Assembly: GCA_027491115.1 (NCBI GenBank)
Contig: JAIXWV010000038.1
Location: 1 to 64,000, forward strand
Reading direction: 5' to 3'
Origin: Pseudomonadota bacterium
GTDB lineage: Bacteria; Bdellovibrionota; UBA1018; CAIMNF01
DNA length: 64,000 nucleotides
The position numbers and the translations under genes were made by a program. This document shows positions 45,148-52,605 of this stretch, one piece after another. Position 1 is the stretch's first letter. Every line of letters starts with the position of its first letter. A model generated the notes under the pieces. That model was not told where the DNA came from, ran no database searches, and was given only the letters and a program-made list of their open reading frames with translations.

Positions 45148-47101
45148 AGCCCTGGATCCCGATCACGATGTTCCGTCCCGGCAAGGGCGCTAGTTCCTTC
45201 AAGAACGAAAGGTGATTGCGAGCCTCGACATCGAACAGGTTATTCGCCCGCAGAATCGCTTTCAAGTTCCCAAAACCTCCCGATAAAGGGATTTCCGCTC
45301 CGAGATTCAACATCGTATAGCCACGGGTGGCGAGCTCATTCGCAGCGATCACGTTCTGCCCTTCGACCCGCTGGAGCTCGCCGTCGATTGCAAAATAGGT
45401 CTGCTGGTAACGCACACCCACCGTTCCTCGCGCCGGCACCATCCGAGGCAGATTTCCGCCTCCGCCGAGATCCAGGCCACGCATCCAGTCGGCCTTGAAG
45501 TCGAACTCCCAGTTTCCGCTCAAAAAGGCCTGCTCCAGCTTGTGGGTATACTCGAATTCCGCTCCGAACAGGCGGGCAGGAGTCGCACGAAACTCGTAGA
45601 TCTCCAGATCGTCCGTCGTATCCCCGGGCGTCCCCATGTCATCCTGGGATCCCGTTGGGGTTAGCGCGAGGTAATTCCGGAAATCCTGAACATAGGTGGT
45701 GAACCGTGCTTCATTTTGGCGATCCTTCACCTTCAGCGAGGCCTCCAGGCCAAGGTTTTTCTCGGTCCGGAACGAGCTATTACCCTTTTCGACAATCCCT
45801 GTAGCCATGTGAGCTCCGTCTGCGAAAAGCTCCTGATAGTTGGGAGCACGCTCGGTATAGGTCGAGTTCAAACCGACAGTCCATTCTTGACCCGTGATCG
45901 GAGCTGGAACATCCACCTGGAACCCGAGCGAGCCGCTCGGAGCAAAGAAGTTCCGAGACGTTTCTTCGGTGAGCAGATCTCCCGCCTCACCCGTCACGGA
46001 AGAAGCATCAAGCCTGACCCCGACCGAAGGACGGATCGCACCCCACTTCGCCTCTTGGAGGCCGAAGAGTGCCCAAGACGAACTCCGGTTCGTCGGAAGG
46101 AAGGCCTCATCACCGAGCGCACTCAGACGCGAATACTGTTGCTGAAGCCCAAAGGTAGTGTTCCCGCTCTTCGCATCCACCCGCGATTCAATCCCGCGGT
46201 TCCGGAACACCGTTCCGATTTCACCACCTTCACGCTCTTGATGCTCGTACTTGGTGTAGGCCGACTTGAAGCGGATCGAGTCGAAGAACGCAACGCGCTT
46301 GATCTCGCCAGCGGCATCCAACCTGACCCGATCCATCCCGATCCGCACCTCTTCCTCGGCCACGGTCCCGTAGTCAGTGAGAAAGCCCGAAAGCGCCAGG
46401 CCCACGAATCCGTTCTCAAACGGACGACTGATCCCGATCGCGGCCTGAGAAGTCCGGTTCGAGCTGTTCTCGACCTCTTCTTGCGCTGTGGGAACCGCAT
46501 AGTTCTCGGTACTCCGGATCGTTCCGTCGATGTGGAACACAAAATCCCCGAGCTTGTAGCAGGCCACTCCGCCCGCTGCTTTTCCTTGATCCACACTCGA
46601 ATACCGGAGGCTGAAGTCGGAATGTCCAGTTTCGATGCCAGTTTCTGAGATCCGGTTGGTCCGCAGGTTCACCACCCCACCGACTGCGCTGTTACCGTAC
46701 AGAAGCGCCGATGGGCCTCGCAAAATCTCAACCGACTCCAGCAGCAAGGGATCGATGGCTACAGCATGGTCCGGACTGGCGCCCGAGGCATCGAGCAGGC
46801 CAATTCCGTTCTCGAGCATTCGGACCCGGTCTCCATCCAAACCCCGAATCACAGGTCGGGAGGCGTTCGGACCGAAGAAGCTCGAGCTCACCCCGACTTC
46901 CTGCGAGAGTGTTTCTCCGAGCGTGGTCTGTTTCTTACGGTCGAGTTTGGCTCCACCGATTTTGGAAACGGTCGGCAAGAAATCGAATGCCGAGCGGCGC
47001 TCCGGGGTTCCGAGCACGCTGATTTCAGGGAGCTCGAGCTCGTGGGCGGTGGCAGAGAACACGGGTAGATACAGGGCCAAAAGAATGAGTTGGGTCTTCA
47101 T
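45140..47101 (-). CDS. TonB-dependent outer-membrane receptor, ZnuD-like
   Basis: 653 residues. Signal peptide LILLALYLPVFSATA, plug domain with TTLGETLSQEVGVSSSFFGP, RPVIRGLDGDRVRMLENG, DHAVAIDPLLLESVEILRGP and GNSAVGGVVNLRT, then the 22-strand barrel ending in a C-terminal aromatic-poor IGIQGSI. The SPDHAVAID segment followed by SVEILRGPSALLYG resembles ZnuD zinc receptors (SPDHAxxxDP), although His-rich loops are lacking. Ribosome-binding site AAGGA. Forms a unit with tonB and the Fur-family gene, with a matching inverted repeat upstream. Confidence 0.9.
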   Translation of the reverse strand: MKTQLILLALYLPVFSATAHELELPEISVLGTPERRSAFDFLPTVSKIGGAKLDRKKQTTLGETLSQEVGVSSSFFGPNASRPVIRGLDGDRVRMLENGIGLLDASGASPDHAVAIDPLLLESVEILRGPSALLYGNSAVGGVVNLRTNRISETGIETGHSDFSLRYSSVDQGKAAGGVACYKLGDFVFHIDGTIRSTENYAVPTAQEEVENSSNRTSQAAIGISRPFENGFVGLALSGFLTDYGTVAEEEVRIGMDRVRLDAAGEIKRVAFFDSIRFKSAYTKYEHQEREGGEIGTVFRNRGIESRVDAKSGNTTFGLQQQYSRLSALGDEAFLPTNRSSSWALFGLQEAKWGAIRPSVGVRLDASSVTGEAGDLLTEETSRNFFAPSGSLGFQVDVPAPITGQEWTVGLNSTYTERAPNYQELFADGAHMATGIVEKGNSSFRTEKNLGLEASLKVKDRQNEARFTTYVQDFRNYLALTPTGSQDDMGTPGDTTDDLEIYEFRATPARLFGAEFEYTHKLEQAFLSGNWEFDFKADWMRGLDLGGGGNLPRMVPARGTVGVRYQQTYFAIDGELQRVEGQNVIAANELATRGYTMLNLGAEIPLSGGFGNLKAILRANNLFDVEARNHLSFLKELAPLPGRNIVIGIQGSI

Positions 47102-47121
47102 GGTCCTTAACGCTAATTCAA

Positions 47122-47138
47122 ATGCAACCAGTTTGCAT
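47122..47138. promoter_or_regulatory. Inverted-repeat operator upstream of the TonB receptor
   Basis: ATGCAA-CCAGT-TTGCAT, perfect 6-base arms, in the 45-base gap between tonB and the receptor ATG. Its top-strand core TGCAACCA recurs at 47783-47790 before the Fur-family gene. Candidate binding site of that regulator. Confidence 0.5.
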
Positions 47139-47146
47139 CTAAAAAA

Positions 47147-47740
47147 TCAGCGGAGCTGGAAGCGGATGGGGATATGGAGGATGACCGCCTTCCCTGTCGG
47201 AACGGGTGCCAATCGCCCGACAGCTCTCACCGCCTCGAGCGCCGCCCGATTCAGGCTCTCGAAAGGACTCGCATTTTCAACTTCTGAGCGGAGGACTCCG
47301 CCATCGGCCGCAACTTCAATCAGGAGCATCACCGTGCCCTCCTGCTCGTTGAACTGCGCCTCACGTGGATAGCGTTTGGTCTGGTGCAGGCGGGCAATCA
47401 CTCCGGCCAAGTAGCGCTCCATTTCTCCGGGGGGCGGCCCACTGTCCTCACGATTCAGACCTGGATTCCCCGGGGTTCCTCGAGGTACCGGAGGGCTCAC
47501 CGGAGGTGCCGACGCCTCGGTTACTGTTTCTTCAGGTTCCTCATGCGGAATCCCGAGCTGATGAACCGCCTCATGGACAGCCTGCTTGACCTCTTGCTCG
47601 ATCCGGATGTTCTCGAGGGTGATGCTCTCGTCCTTTTTCTCGGGCTCACGAGAGGCAAAAAGAAGCGCCACCACCACCCCGACCAGGATGAGGTGGATCA
47701 CGATGCTCTTCAAAAAGGGGCGGCGCATGCGTTTTGCCAT
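47147..47740 (-). CDS. tonB: TonB-family energy transducer
   Basis: About 197 residues from ATG 47740 (MAKRMRRPFLKS). An N-terminal membrane anchor (IVIHLILVGVVVALLFA), a Pro/Glu-rich periplasmic spacer (about 60-120) and the TonB C-terminal domain (KRYPREAQFNEQEGTVMLLI, then LNRAALEAVRAVGRLAPVPT). The lack of a long rigid Pro repeat is within family variation. Next to its receptor and a Fur-family regulator; divergent from the latter. A TAGAAT -10 (47760-47765) with TTGCAA -35 (47782-47787) lies inside the shared inverted repeat. Confidence 0.9.
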   Translation of the reverse strand: MAKRMRRPFLKSIVIHLILVGVVVALLFASREPEKKDESITLENIRIEQEVKQAVHEAVHQLGIPHEEPEETVTEASAPPVSPPVPRGTPGNPGLNREDSGPPPGEMERYLAGVIARLHQTKRYPREAQFNEQEGTVMLLIEVAADGGVLRSEVENASPFESLNRAALEAVRAVGRLAPVPTGKAVILHIPIRFQLR

Positions 47741-47759
47741 TGATCGGAACCTTGCGCGC

Positions 47760-47790
47760 ATTCTATGGTGTTGCAGATGATTTGCAACCA
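47760..47790. promoter_or_regulatory. Shared operator and overlapping divergent promoters, tonB / fur-family gene
   Basis: GTTGCA-GATGATT-TGCAAC (47770-47788) is a perfect inverted repeat. On the minus strand it covers the -35 (TTGCAA) and spacer of a tonB promoter with -10 TAGAAT (47760-47765). On the plus strand a weak TTGATC (47740)-18-TATGGT (47764-47769) would start transcription around ATG 47777. One bound dimer could repress both genes. Confidence 0.5.
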
Positions 47791-48235
47791 TAAGCATGAA
47801 AAATCCGAATCCCTAGAGGATCGGATCCGGGGGGCCGGCCTGAAACTCACTCCGTCCCGCCTCCGGGTACTGGAGCTTCTGGAAACCAAACGCTGCCTGA
47901 TGACGGTGGATGAGGTGGTTTCAGCCCTCACCCGTAAAGCGAAAAAGAAAGCAGATTGGACCACCATCTACCGGACCCTCCTGAGCTTCACGGAAACGGG
48001 CATCGTGAGCTCCACCCTTCTAGATGATGGCGTGGCGCGTTACGAATACAGATGCCTCGCCCCCGGAGATACCCACCACCATCACCATGTTCAGTGTAAG
48101 TCCTGCGGTAAAATCGCTCCAATCGAGGCCTGTGAGATCCAGGCGATCGAGAACCTGGTCGCGCGAATGGGCTACACCGGACTTTCACACAAGCTCGAAT
48201 TCTCGGGTATCTGCCCGGATTGCCAGGAATCCTGA
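47777..48235 (+). CDS. Fur-family metalloregulator, probably zinc-responsive (Zur-like)
   Basis: About 152 residues. Winged helix RGAGLKLTPSRLRVLELLET and WTTIYRTLLSFTETGIVSS, then the dimerisation domain with HHHHHVQCKSCGKIAPIEAC and a C-terminal CPDC: both CxxC zinc-structural motifs are present. ATG 47777 has GGTG 6 bases upstream; ATG 47765 is the longer alternative. Linkage to a ZnuD-like receptor suggests Zur rather than Fur, but sequence alone does not settle the metal. The inverted repeat over its start suggests autoregulation. Confidence 0.85.
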   Translation: MICNHKHEKSESLEDRIRGAGLKLTPSRLRVLELLETKRCLMTVDEVVSALTRKAKKKADWTTIYRTLLSFTETGIVSSTLLDDGVARYEYRCLAPGDTHHHHHVQCKSCGKIAPIEACEIQAIENLVARMGYTGLSHKLEFSGICPDCQES

Positions 48236-48242
48236 AAAGCCG

Positions 48243-48271
48243 TTGATTGACCCCCCGTTCGATGCTACCTT
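48243..48271 (+). promoter_or_regulatory. Candidate promoter of tRNA-Ser
   Basis: TTGATT (48243-48248), 17-base spacer, TACCTT (48266-48271), about 25 bases before the mature tRNA 5' end. Confidence 0.4.
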
Positions 48272-48296
48272 CCACATTACATTTCATCGTTCAACT

Positions 48297-48386
48297 GGAG
48301 GGGTGTCCGAGTGGTTGAAGGAGCACGCTTGGAAAGCGTGTAAAGGGTCACACCTTTCGTGGGTTCGAATCCCATCCCCTCCTCCA
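48297..48386 (+). tRNA. tRNA-Ser (anticodon GGA)
   Basis: 90 bases with GGAGGGG / CCCCTCC acceptor arms, a class II variable arm (AAAGG...CCTTT), anticodon loop TTGGAAA giving GGA, T-loop TTCGAAT and encoded CCA (48384-48386). Reads UCC/UCU. The base before CCA is T, where most bacterial serine tRNAs have G. Confidence 0.97.
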
Positions 48387-48394
48387 TTTTTTTC

Positions 48395-48952
48395 ATGGCA
48401 CCCCCCTCCACGCTCCACCGTTTTCGAATCGACCTCAGTGACATTGACCGTGGGGTTTACGAGAAAATCGACATCCGCATTGCGAGACATCCTTCAGAAA
48501 ACGAGGAGTTTCTCCTCACGCGAACGCTGGCCTTCACTCTGAACTTTTCGAGTGGACTCGCCTTCTCGAAAGAAGGGCTGGGCAACCCGGATGAGCCTTG
48601 TATCTCGATTGCCGACCCGGGCGGAGGGTACAAGCTGTGGATTGATATCGGAAACCCGAGCACACGCAAGCTCCATCGTGCGACGAAATCAAGCCCGAAA
48701 GTCAGGATTTACACCTACAAAAACCCGGAACTCTTGATCGAGGAACTTGACCATGCTGGAATCTACCAACCAGAGAGACTCGAACTGTACCATTTTTCAC
48801 AGGGCCTACTGGAAACACTGAAGGGCACCCTGGCCCGAGATAACAACTGGAACCTGATCCAACAGGATGGCGCACTGATGATCCAGGTCGGAACTCATGC
48901 GATTTCAGGGGAAGTCATTTCCTGCTCTCTGATGAGGCTCGGCAAGAAATGA
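48395..48952 (+). CDS. yaeQ: YaeQ family protein
   Basis: 185 residues from ATG 48395 (MAPPSTLHRFRIDLSDIDRG). The family is a PD-(D/E)XK-nuclease-like fold: HPSENEEFLLTRTLAFTLNF, DIGNPSTRKLHRATKSSPKV and TYKNPELLIEELDHAG are conserved. Function unclear (linked to RfaH effects in E. coli). Starts 9 bases after the tRNA and may be co-transcribed with it. The last bases overlap the next gene (ATGA). Confidence 0.92.
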   Translation: MAPPSTLHRFRIDLSDIDRGVYEKIDIRIARHPSENEEFLLTRTLAFTLNFSSGLAFSKEGLGNPDEPCISIADPGGGYKLWIDIGNPSTRKLHRATKSSPKVRIYTYKNPELLIEELDHAGIYQPERLELYHFSQGLLETLKGTLARDNNWNLIQQDGALMIQVGTHAISGEVISCSLMRLGKK

Positions 48953-49602
48953 CCGATGACACATTCCGGATCTCCTGTCCGAACTGTGCCCGCATTCCAG
49001 GACTCTGTCTGTGCTCGCTGCTCATCCCATTTGAGATCGAGGTCAGGATGGCTCTATTGGTTCACCCGCGTGAGTACTCCAAAACGACAGGGACCGCTCG
49101 AATCGTCGCGAAATCGATACGGAATTGCGCGATCATTCGAGGATATGGACAGGATTTCGATCGGGACTCCCGTTTTAGGACAATGGTCCAAGACCCGACA
49201 CTTCGGTGGGTGGTTCTCTATCCCGGATCCGACAGTCTGAATCTTACAGAGGCATCTGACAAATGCCTGCTTCAGGCCTTTCCTCAGGACGGAAAGAAAC
49301 TTGGAATTTTACTGATCGATGGTACCTGGTCTTCGGCCAAAAGGATGATCCGGACCAGCGTCCTCCTTTCCTCTCTTCCGAAGATCAGTTTCTCGGTGAA
49401 TTTTCTTTCACAGTTTCGATTCAAAAAACAGCCCCGCCCGAACTGTCTCTCCACGGTCGAGGCAACGACCCACCTCATTGAATCTCTGGCCCTCAGGGGC
49501 CTTTGCTCGGTAGACCCTCCCGGAGCGCATTGGAAAATGCTTCATGTGTTCGATGCACTCGTCGAAACCCAACTAAAATTCATGCAAAGACCAAGAGCTT
49601 GA
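48949..49602 (+). CDS. tapT: DTW-domain tRNA-uridine aminocarboxypropyltransferase
   Basis: 217 residues. Zinc-type N-terminus with CPNCARIPGLCLCSL, then the DTW-family motif LIDGTWSSAKRMIRTS and FKKQPRPNCLSTVEATTHLI. In E. coli this family (TapT) installs acp3U at tRNA position 47. ATGA overlap with yaeQ. Confidence 0.9.
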   Translation: MTDDTFRISCPNCARIPGLCLCSLLIPFEIEVRMALLVHPREYSKTTGTARIVAKSIRNCAIIRGYGQDFDRDSRFRTMVQDPTLRWVVLYPGSDSLNLTEASDKCLLQAFPQDGKKLGILLIDGTWSSAKRMIRTSVLLSSLPKISFSVNFLSQFRFKKQPRPNCLSTVEATTHLIESLALRGLCSVDPPGAHWKMLHVFDALVETQLKFMQRPRA

Positions 49603-49609
49603 ACTCTCC

Positions 49610-50242
49610 TCAAAATGTATATCGGTGGGCCACATCCAACTCATCGGCCGATTGAATCATAGCCATCGACTTACACAGCCCGGTGTTGATGTCATAGACC
49701 CAACCATGGAGTGCCGGGAATCCCTTTCGCTCTTTCCAGGCTTTCTGAATGATCGAGGTACTCGCCAGGTTCTTCACCTGGGCCATCACATTCAGTTCCA
49801 CCAGACGGTTGACCCGATCCGACTCACTCTTGATCCCGTCCACCTCGAAACGGTGGAACGAGTAGGTGTCCTTGATGTTCCGGATCCAGTGATCGATCAC
49901 CCCGATCGACGCGCTCCCCATCGCGGCCTTCACTCCCCCGCAATTGTAGTGCCCGCAAACGATGATGTGGTCAACCTTCAGGGCTTCGACTGCATACTGG
50001 ACGACACTCAGAAGATTCAAGTCGGTATGGACCACGAGGTTGGCCACATTCCGGTGCACGAACATCTCCCCGGGTTGGGTGTTGGTGAGCTCAGATGGAT
50101 CTACTCTCGAGTCCGAGCATCCGATCCACAAGTAGTCGGGTTTCTGGCCTTCTGCCAAGTGGGCGAAATAGTCGGGGTTATTCTGGATCTTCCCCTTGGA
50201 CCAAGCGAGGTTCTCCAATAACAACTTTTTAATACGATTCAT
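49610..50242 (-). CDS. can: Beta-class carbonic anhydrase
   Basis: 210 residues. Zinc ligands Cys42 and Asp44 (IGCSDSRVDPSEL), His98 and Cys101 (CGHYNCGGVKAAM). Interconverts CO2 and bicarbonate in the cytoplasm. Two bases downstream of the SulP transporter gene in the same direction, an arrangement that suggests bicarbonate uptake and use. Confidence 0.96.
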   Translation of the reverse strand: MNRIKKLLLENLAWSKGKIQNNPDYFAHLAEGQKPDYLWIGCSDSRVDPSELTNTQPGEMFVHRNVANLVVHTDLNLLSVVQYAVEALKVDHIIVCGHYNCGGVKAAMGSASIGVIDHWIRNIKDTYSFHRFEVDGIKSESDRVNRLVELNVMAQVKNLASTSIIQKAWKERKGFPALHGWVYDINTGLCKSMAMIQSADELDVAHRYTF

Positions 50243-50244
50243 GA

Positions 50245-51786
50245 TTACCCCCTGAAAAACGGGGTCACTGCACCCCGAGTTTTACGGACATTGACTTGAA
50301 TTCCACGACCGGGCGCGCCTTGAACGAAATCCTCGAGCACGCTGACGATGTCCGGATCGAAATGGTTCTCCGACCCTCCATCGATCTCAAGCGTGGTCCC
50401 TGACTCGATGGATCTCAGATGGAGCAAGAGTTCATGCTTGTTCAGAAACGAGACATCTTTCACAAACCGGAGCAGGCTGAAGGATTCGTCACCCTTCACG
50501 AGAATCATGGATTTCTTCTGGCTTCGCTTGATCACGAAAGCGAAACCGATCACCATCCCTACGACAACTCCCTTCAAAAGGTCGGTGAACAGTATGGCAA
50601 GAATCGTGATCACAAACGGGACAAACTGATCCGGTCCATTGGCGTACATCTTCCGGTACAGCTCGGGTTTGGTCAGTTTGTAGCCGACCAGAATGAGGAC
50701 GACCGCCAAAACCGAAAGTGGAATCAAGGTCAGGACCTTCGGAAACAGAATGATCGCCAGGAGAAGCCAGATTCCGTGAAAGATTCCGGACCAACGATCC
50801 TCGGCACCGGCACTCACATTGGCCGAAGTCCGCACAATGACCGCGGTGACGGGAAGCCCACCCAGGAGTCCCGCGAGGGTGTTGGACACCCCTTGCGCCA
50901 AGAGCTCACGGTTTTTGGAACTGCTTCTCTTTTTCGGATCGATCTTGTCGGCAGCATCAAGACTGAGGAGACTCTCCAGGGATCCGACAATTGCAATCGT
51001 GAGTGCGGTCACATAGATCGTAGCATTCCCGAGCGCACTCCAATCCGGACGGATCAAACCACCCAGGATCTCCGAGACACCTCCACTGAAGGGAAGTGCG
51101 ACCCGGTGCTTGATATCGAGCTCCATGCCCAAGGCATGAAAACCATACCGGCTCAGCAGCACCCCTGCGACCACGGCCAGCAGAGCACTCGGGATACTGC
51201 GGATCCAAACCGACTTCACCTTCGGTCCGATCCGCTCCCAACCCAGAATCACTCCGAAGCTGACCAGCGCGATGATGACGCACTCCAGGTCGAACACTTC
51301 AAAGGCTTCCATCAACTCACTGAACGTGTTTTGCCCGTCTTCGGGCTGAAAAAACTCGAAGGTTCCCATGAATGCACTGTCCAAACCGACCGCGTGGGGA
51401 ATTTGTTTCAGAATCAGTAACAGTCCGATTGCGGACAACATGCCGGTGATGACCGAGGATGGGAAAAAATTCCCGATCACTCCGGCTTTCATCAGGGAGA
51501 ACACGATCTGGATCAGACCGGACAAGAAAACCGCCACAGTGAACGCCTCGAACCCTCCCACCTGGTCGATTCCATTCGCCACGATCACTGCAAGTCCGGC
51601 AGCCGGGCCCGAAACACTGAGTCGCGAGCCGCTCAAGCTCGATGCCACAATCCCACCGACTATTCCCGCCACCAGTCCTGCCACCAAGGGCGCCTTCGAG
51701 GCCAGGGCGATTCCAAGACAAAGTGGCAGGGCTACCAAAAATACCACTACCGAGGCGCGTAAATCCGAACGAACGTTAGGCATCAT
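50245..51786 (-). CDS. SulP-family anion (probably bicarbonate) transporter
   Basis: 513 residues, about 12 membrane helices. SulP signature in the first span (VFLVALPLCLGIALASKAPL, SGSRLSVSGPAAGLAVIVAN), then LGGLPVTAVIVRTSANVSAG, and a C-terminal STAS-like domain (about 430-513) that is degenerate. The downstream carbonic anhydrase, almost fused by spacing, supports bicarbonate rather than sulfate as substrate (inference). Starts at 51786, or ATG 51783. Confidence 0.88.
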   Translation of the reverse strand: MMPNVRSDLRASVVVFLVALPLCLGIALASKAPLVAGLVAGIVGGIVASSLSGSRLSVSGPAAGLAVIVANGIDQVGGFEAFTVAVFLSGLIQIVFSLMKAGVIGNFFPSSVITGMLSAIGLLLILKQIPHAVGLDSAFMGTFEFFQPEDGQNTFSELMEAFEVFDLECVIIALVSFGVILGWERIGPKVKSVWIRSIPSALLAVVAGVLLSRYGFHALGMELDIKHRVALPFSGGVSEILGGLIRPDWSALGNATIYVTALTIAIVGSLESLLSLDAADKIDPKKRSSSKNRELLAQGVSNTLAGLLGGLPVTAVIVRTSANVSAGAEDRWSGIFHGIWLLLAIILFPKVLTLIPLSVLAVVLILVGYKLTKPELYRKMYANGPDQFVPFVITILAILFTDLLKGVVVGMVIGFAFVIKRSQKKSMILVKGDESFSLLRFVKDVSFLNKHELLLHLRSIESGTTLEIDGGSENHFDPDIVSVLEDFVQGAPGRGIQVNVRKTRGAVTPFFRG

Positions 51787-51823
51787 TCAACTAAAATTAC
51801 CTGAGTGGAGGAACGAGGACAAT

Positions 51824-51883
51824 ATGAATCCCTCTGAATCAGGATTCCTCATGGCGCGCTTCATGCTTGATGACGGGACATGA
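51824..51883 (+). CDS. Possible 19-residue leader peptide of the ABC operon
   Basis: ATG 51824 follows GAGGAACGAGGAC and opens a 19-codon frame ([19 protein letters not shown]) whose TGA overlaps the ATG of the ABC ATPase (ATGA). The ATPase has no ribosome-binding site of its own, so it may be translated by coupling. It could also be a chance frame. Confidence 0.35.
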   Translation: MNPSESGFLMARFMLDDGT

Positions 51884-52605
51884 CCTTTTCCGGACCGGAG
51901 CGGGCTCCGGTATTCAAAGCCCGGAATCTCGTCAAAACCTACACTTGGGGTGAAGTGACCGTTCATGCGCTCCGTGGCGTGGATCTCGACCTTTACGAGC
52001 ATGAGATGGTGGTGCTCCTGGGCCCGTCCGGTAGTGGCAAAACCACCCTCCTCAACATCCTGGGAGGACTCGATTCCGCAAGCTCAGGTGAAGTATTTTA
52101 TCGCGACCACAATTTGGTCAACTCGGATGAGGAGACCCTCACCCGCTTCAGGAGGGAACACGTCGGATTCGTTTTCCAGTTCTACAATCTGATTGCAAGC
52201 CTCACGGCTGTGGAGAATATCCGCCTCGTCACCGAAATCACCTCGTCACCCATGAAGCCCGAAGATGCCCTGGATCTGGTCGGCATAAAGGCTCTCGCGG
52301 ATCGCTTTCCGTCCCAGCTCTCGGGAGGAGAGCAGCAACGGGTCTCGATCGCCCGCGCCATCGCGAAACGTCCGGACATCCTCTTGTGTGACGAACCGAC
52401 CGGTGCGCTGGATTATGAGACCGGTAGGAAGGTTCTCGAAGCAATTCAAAAGATTCATTCCGAGCTCGGCACCCTAGTGGTCATCATCACCCACAATGCG
52501 GCCATTGCCGGAATAGCGGATCGCGTGATCCGAATTGAAAACGGAAAAATCGCGGAAGTCAGGATTCAACCCGATCGACTGGCCCTGGACCAGATCCGAT
52601 GGTGA
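51880..52605 (+). CDS. ABC transporter ATP-binding protein, MacB/LolD type
   Basis: 241 residues. Walker [20 protein letters not shown]-loop region [18 protein letters not shown], signature [17 protein letters not shown], Walker [17 protein letters not shown] and H-loop VIITHN. The family exports lipoproteins, drugs or peptides together with FtsX-like permeases. First full gene of a three-gene unit; overlaps the permease start by 7 bases. Confidence 0.95.
   Translation: MTFSGPERAPVFKARNLVKTYTWGEVTVHALRGVDLDLYEHEMVVLLGPSGSGKTTLLNILGGLDSASSGEVFYRDHNLVNSDEETLTRFRREHVGFVFQFYNLIASLTAVENIRLVTEITSSPMKPEDALDLVGIKALADRFPSQLSGGEQQRVSIARAIAKRPDILLCDEPTGALDYETGRKVLEAIQKIHSELGTLVVIITHNAAIAGIADRVIRIENGKIAEVRIQPDRLALDQIRW

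Noticed and set aside
48284-48490. Minus-strand frame over tRNA-Ser
   Set aside because: A tRNA gene occupies this stretch and folds fully; the frame is chance.
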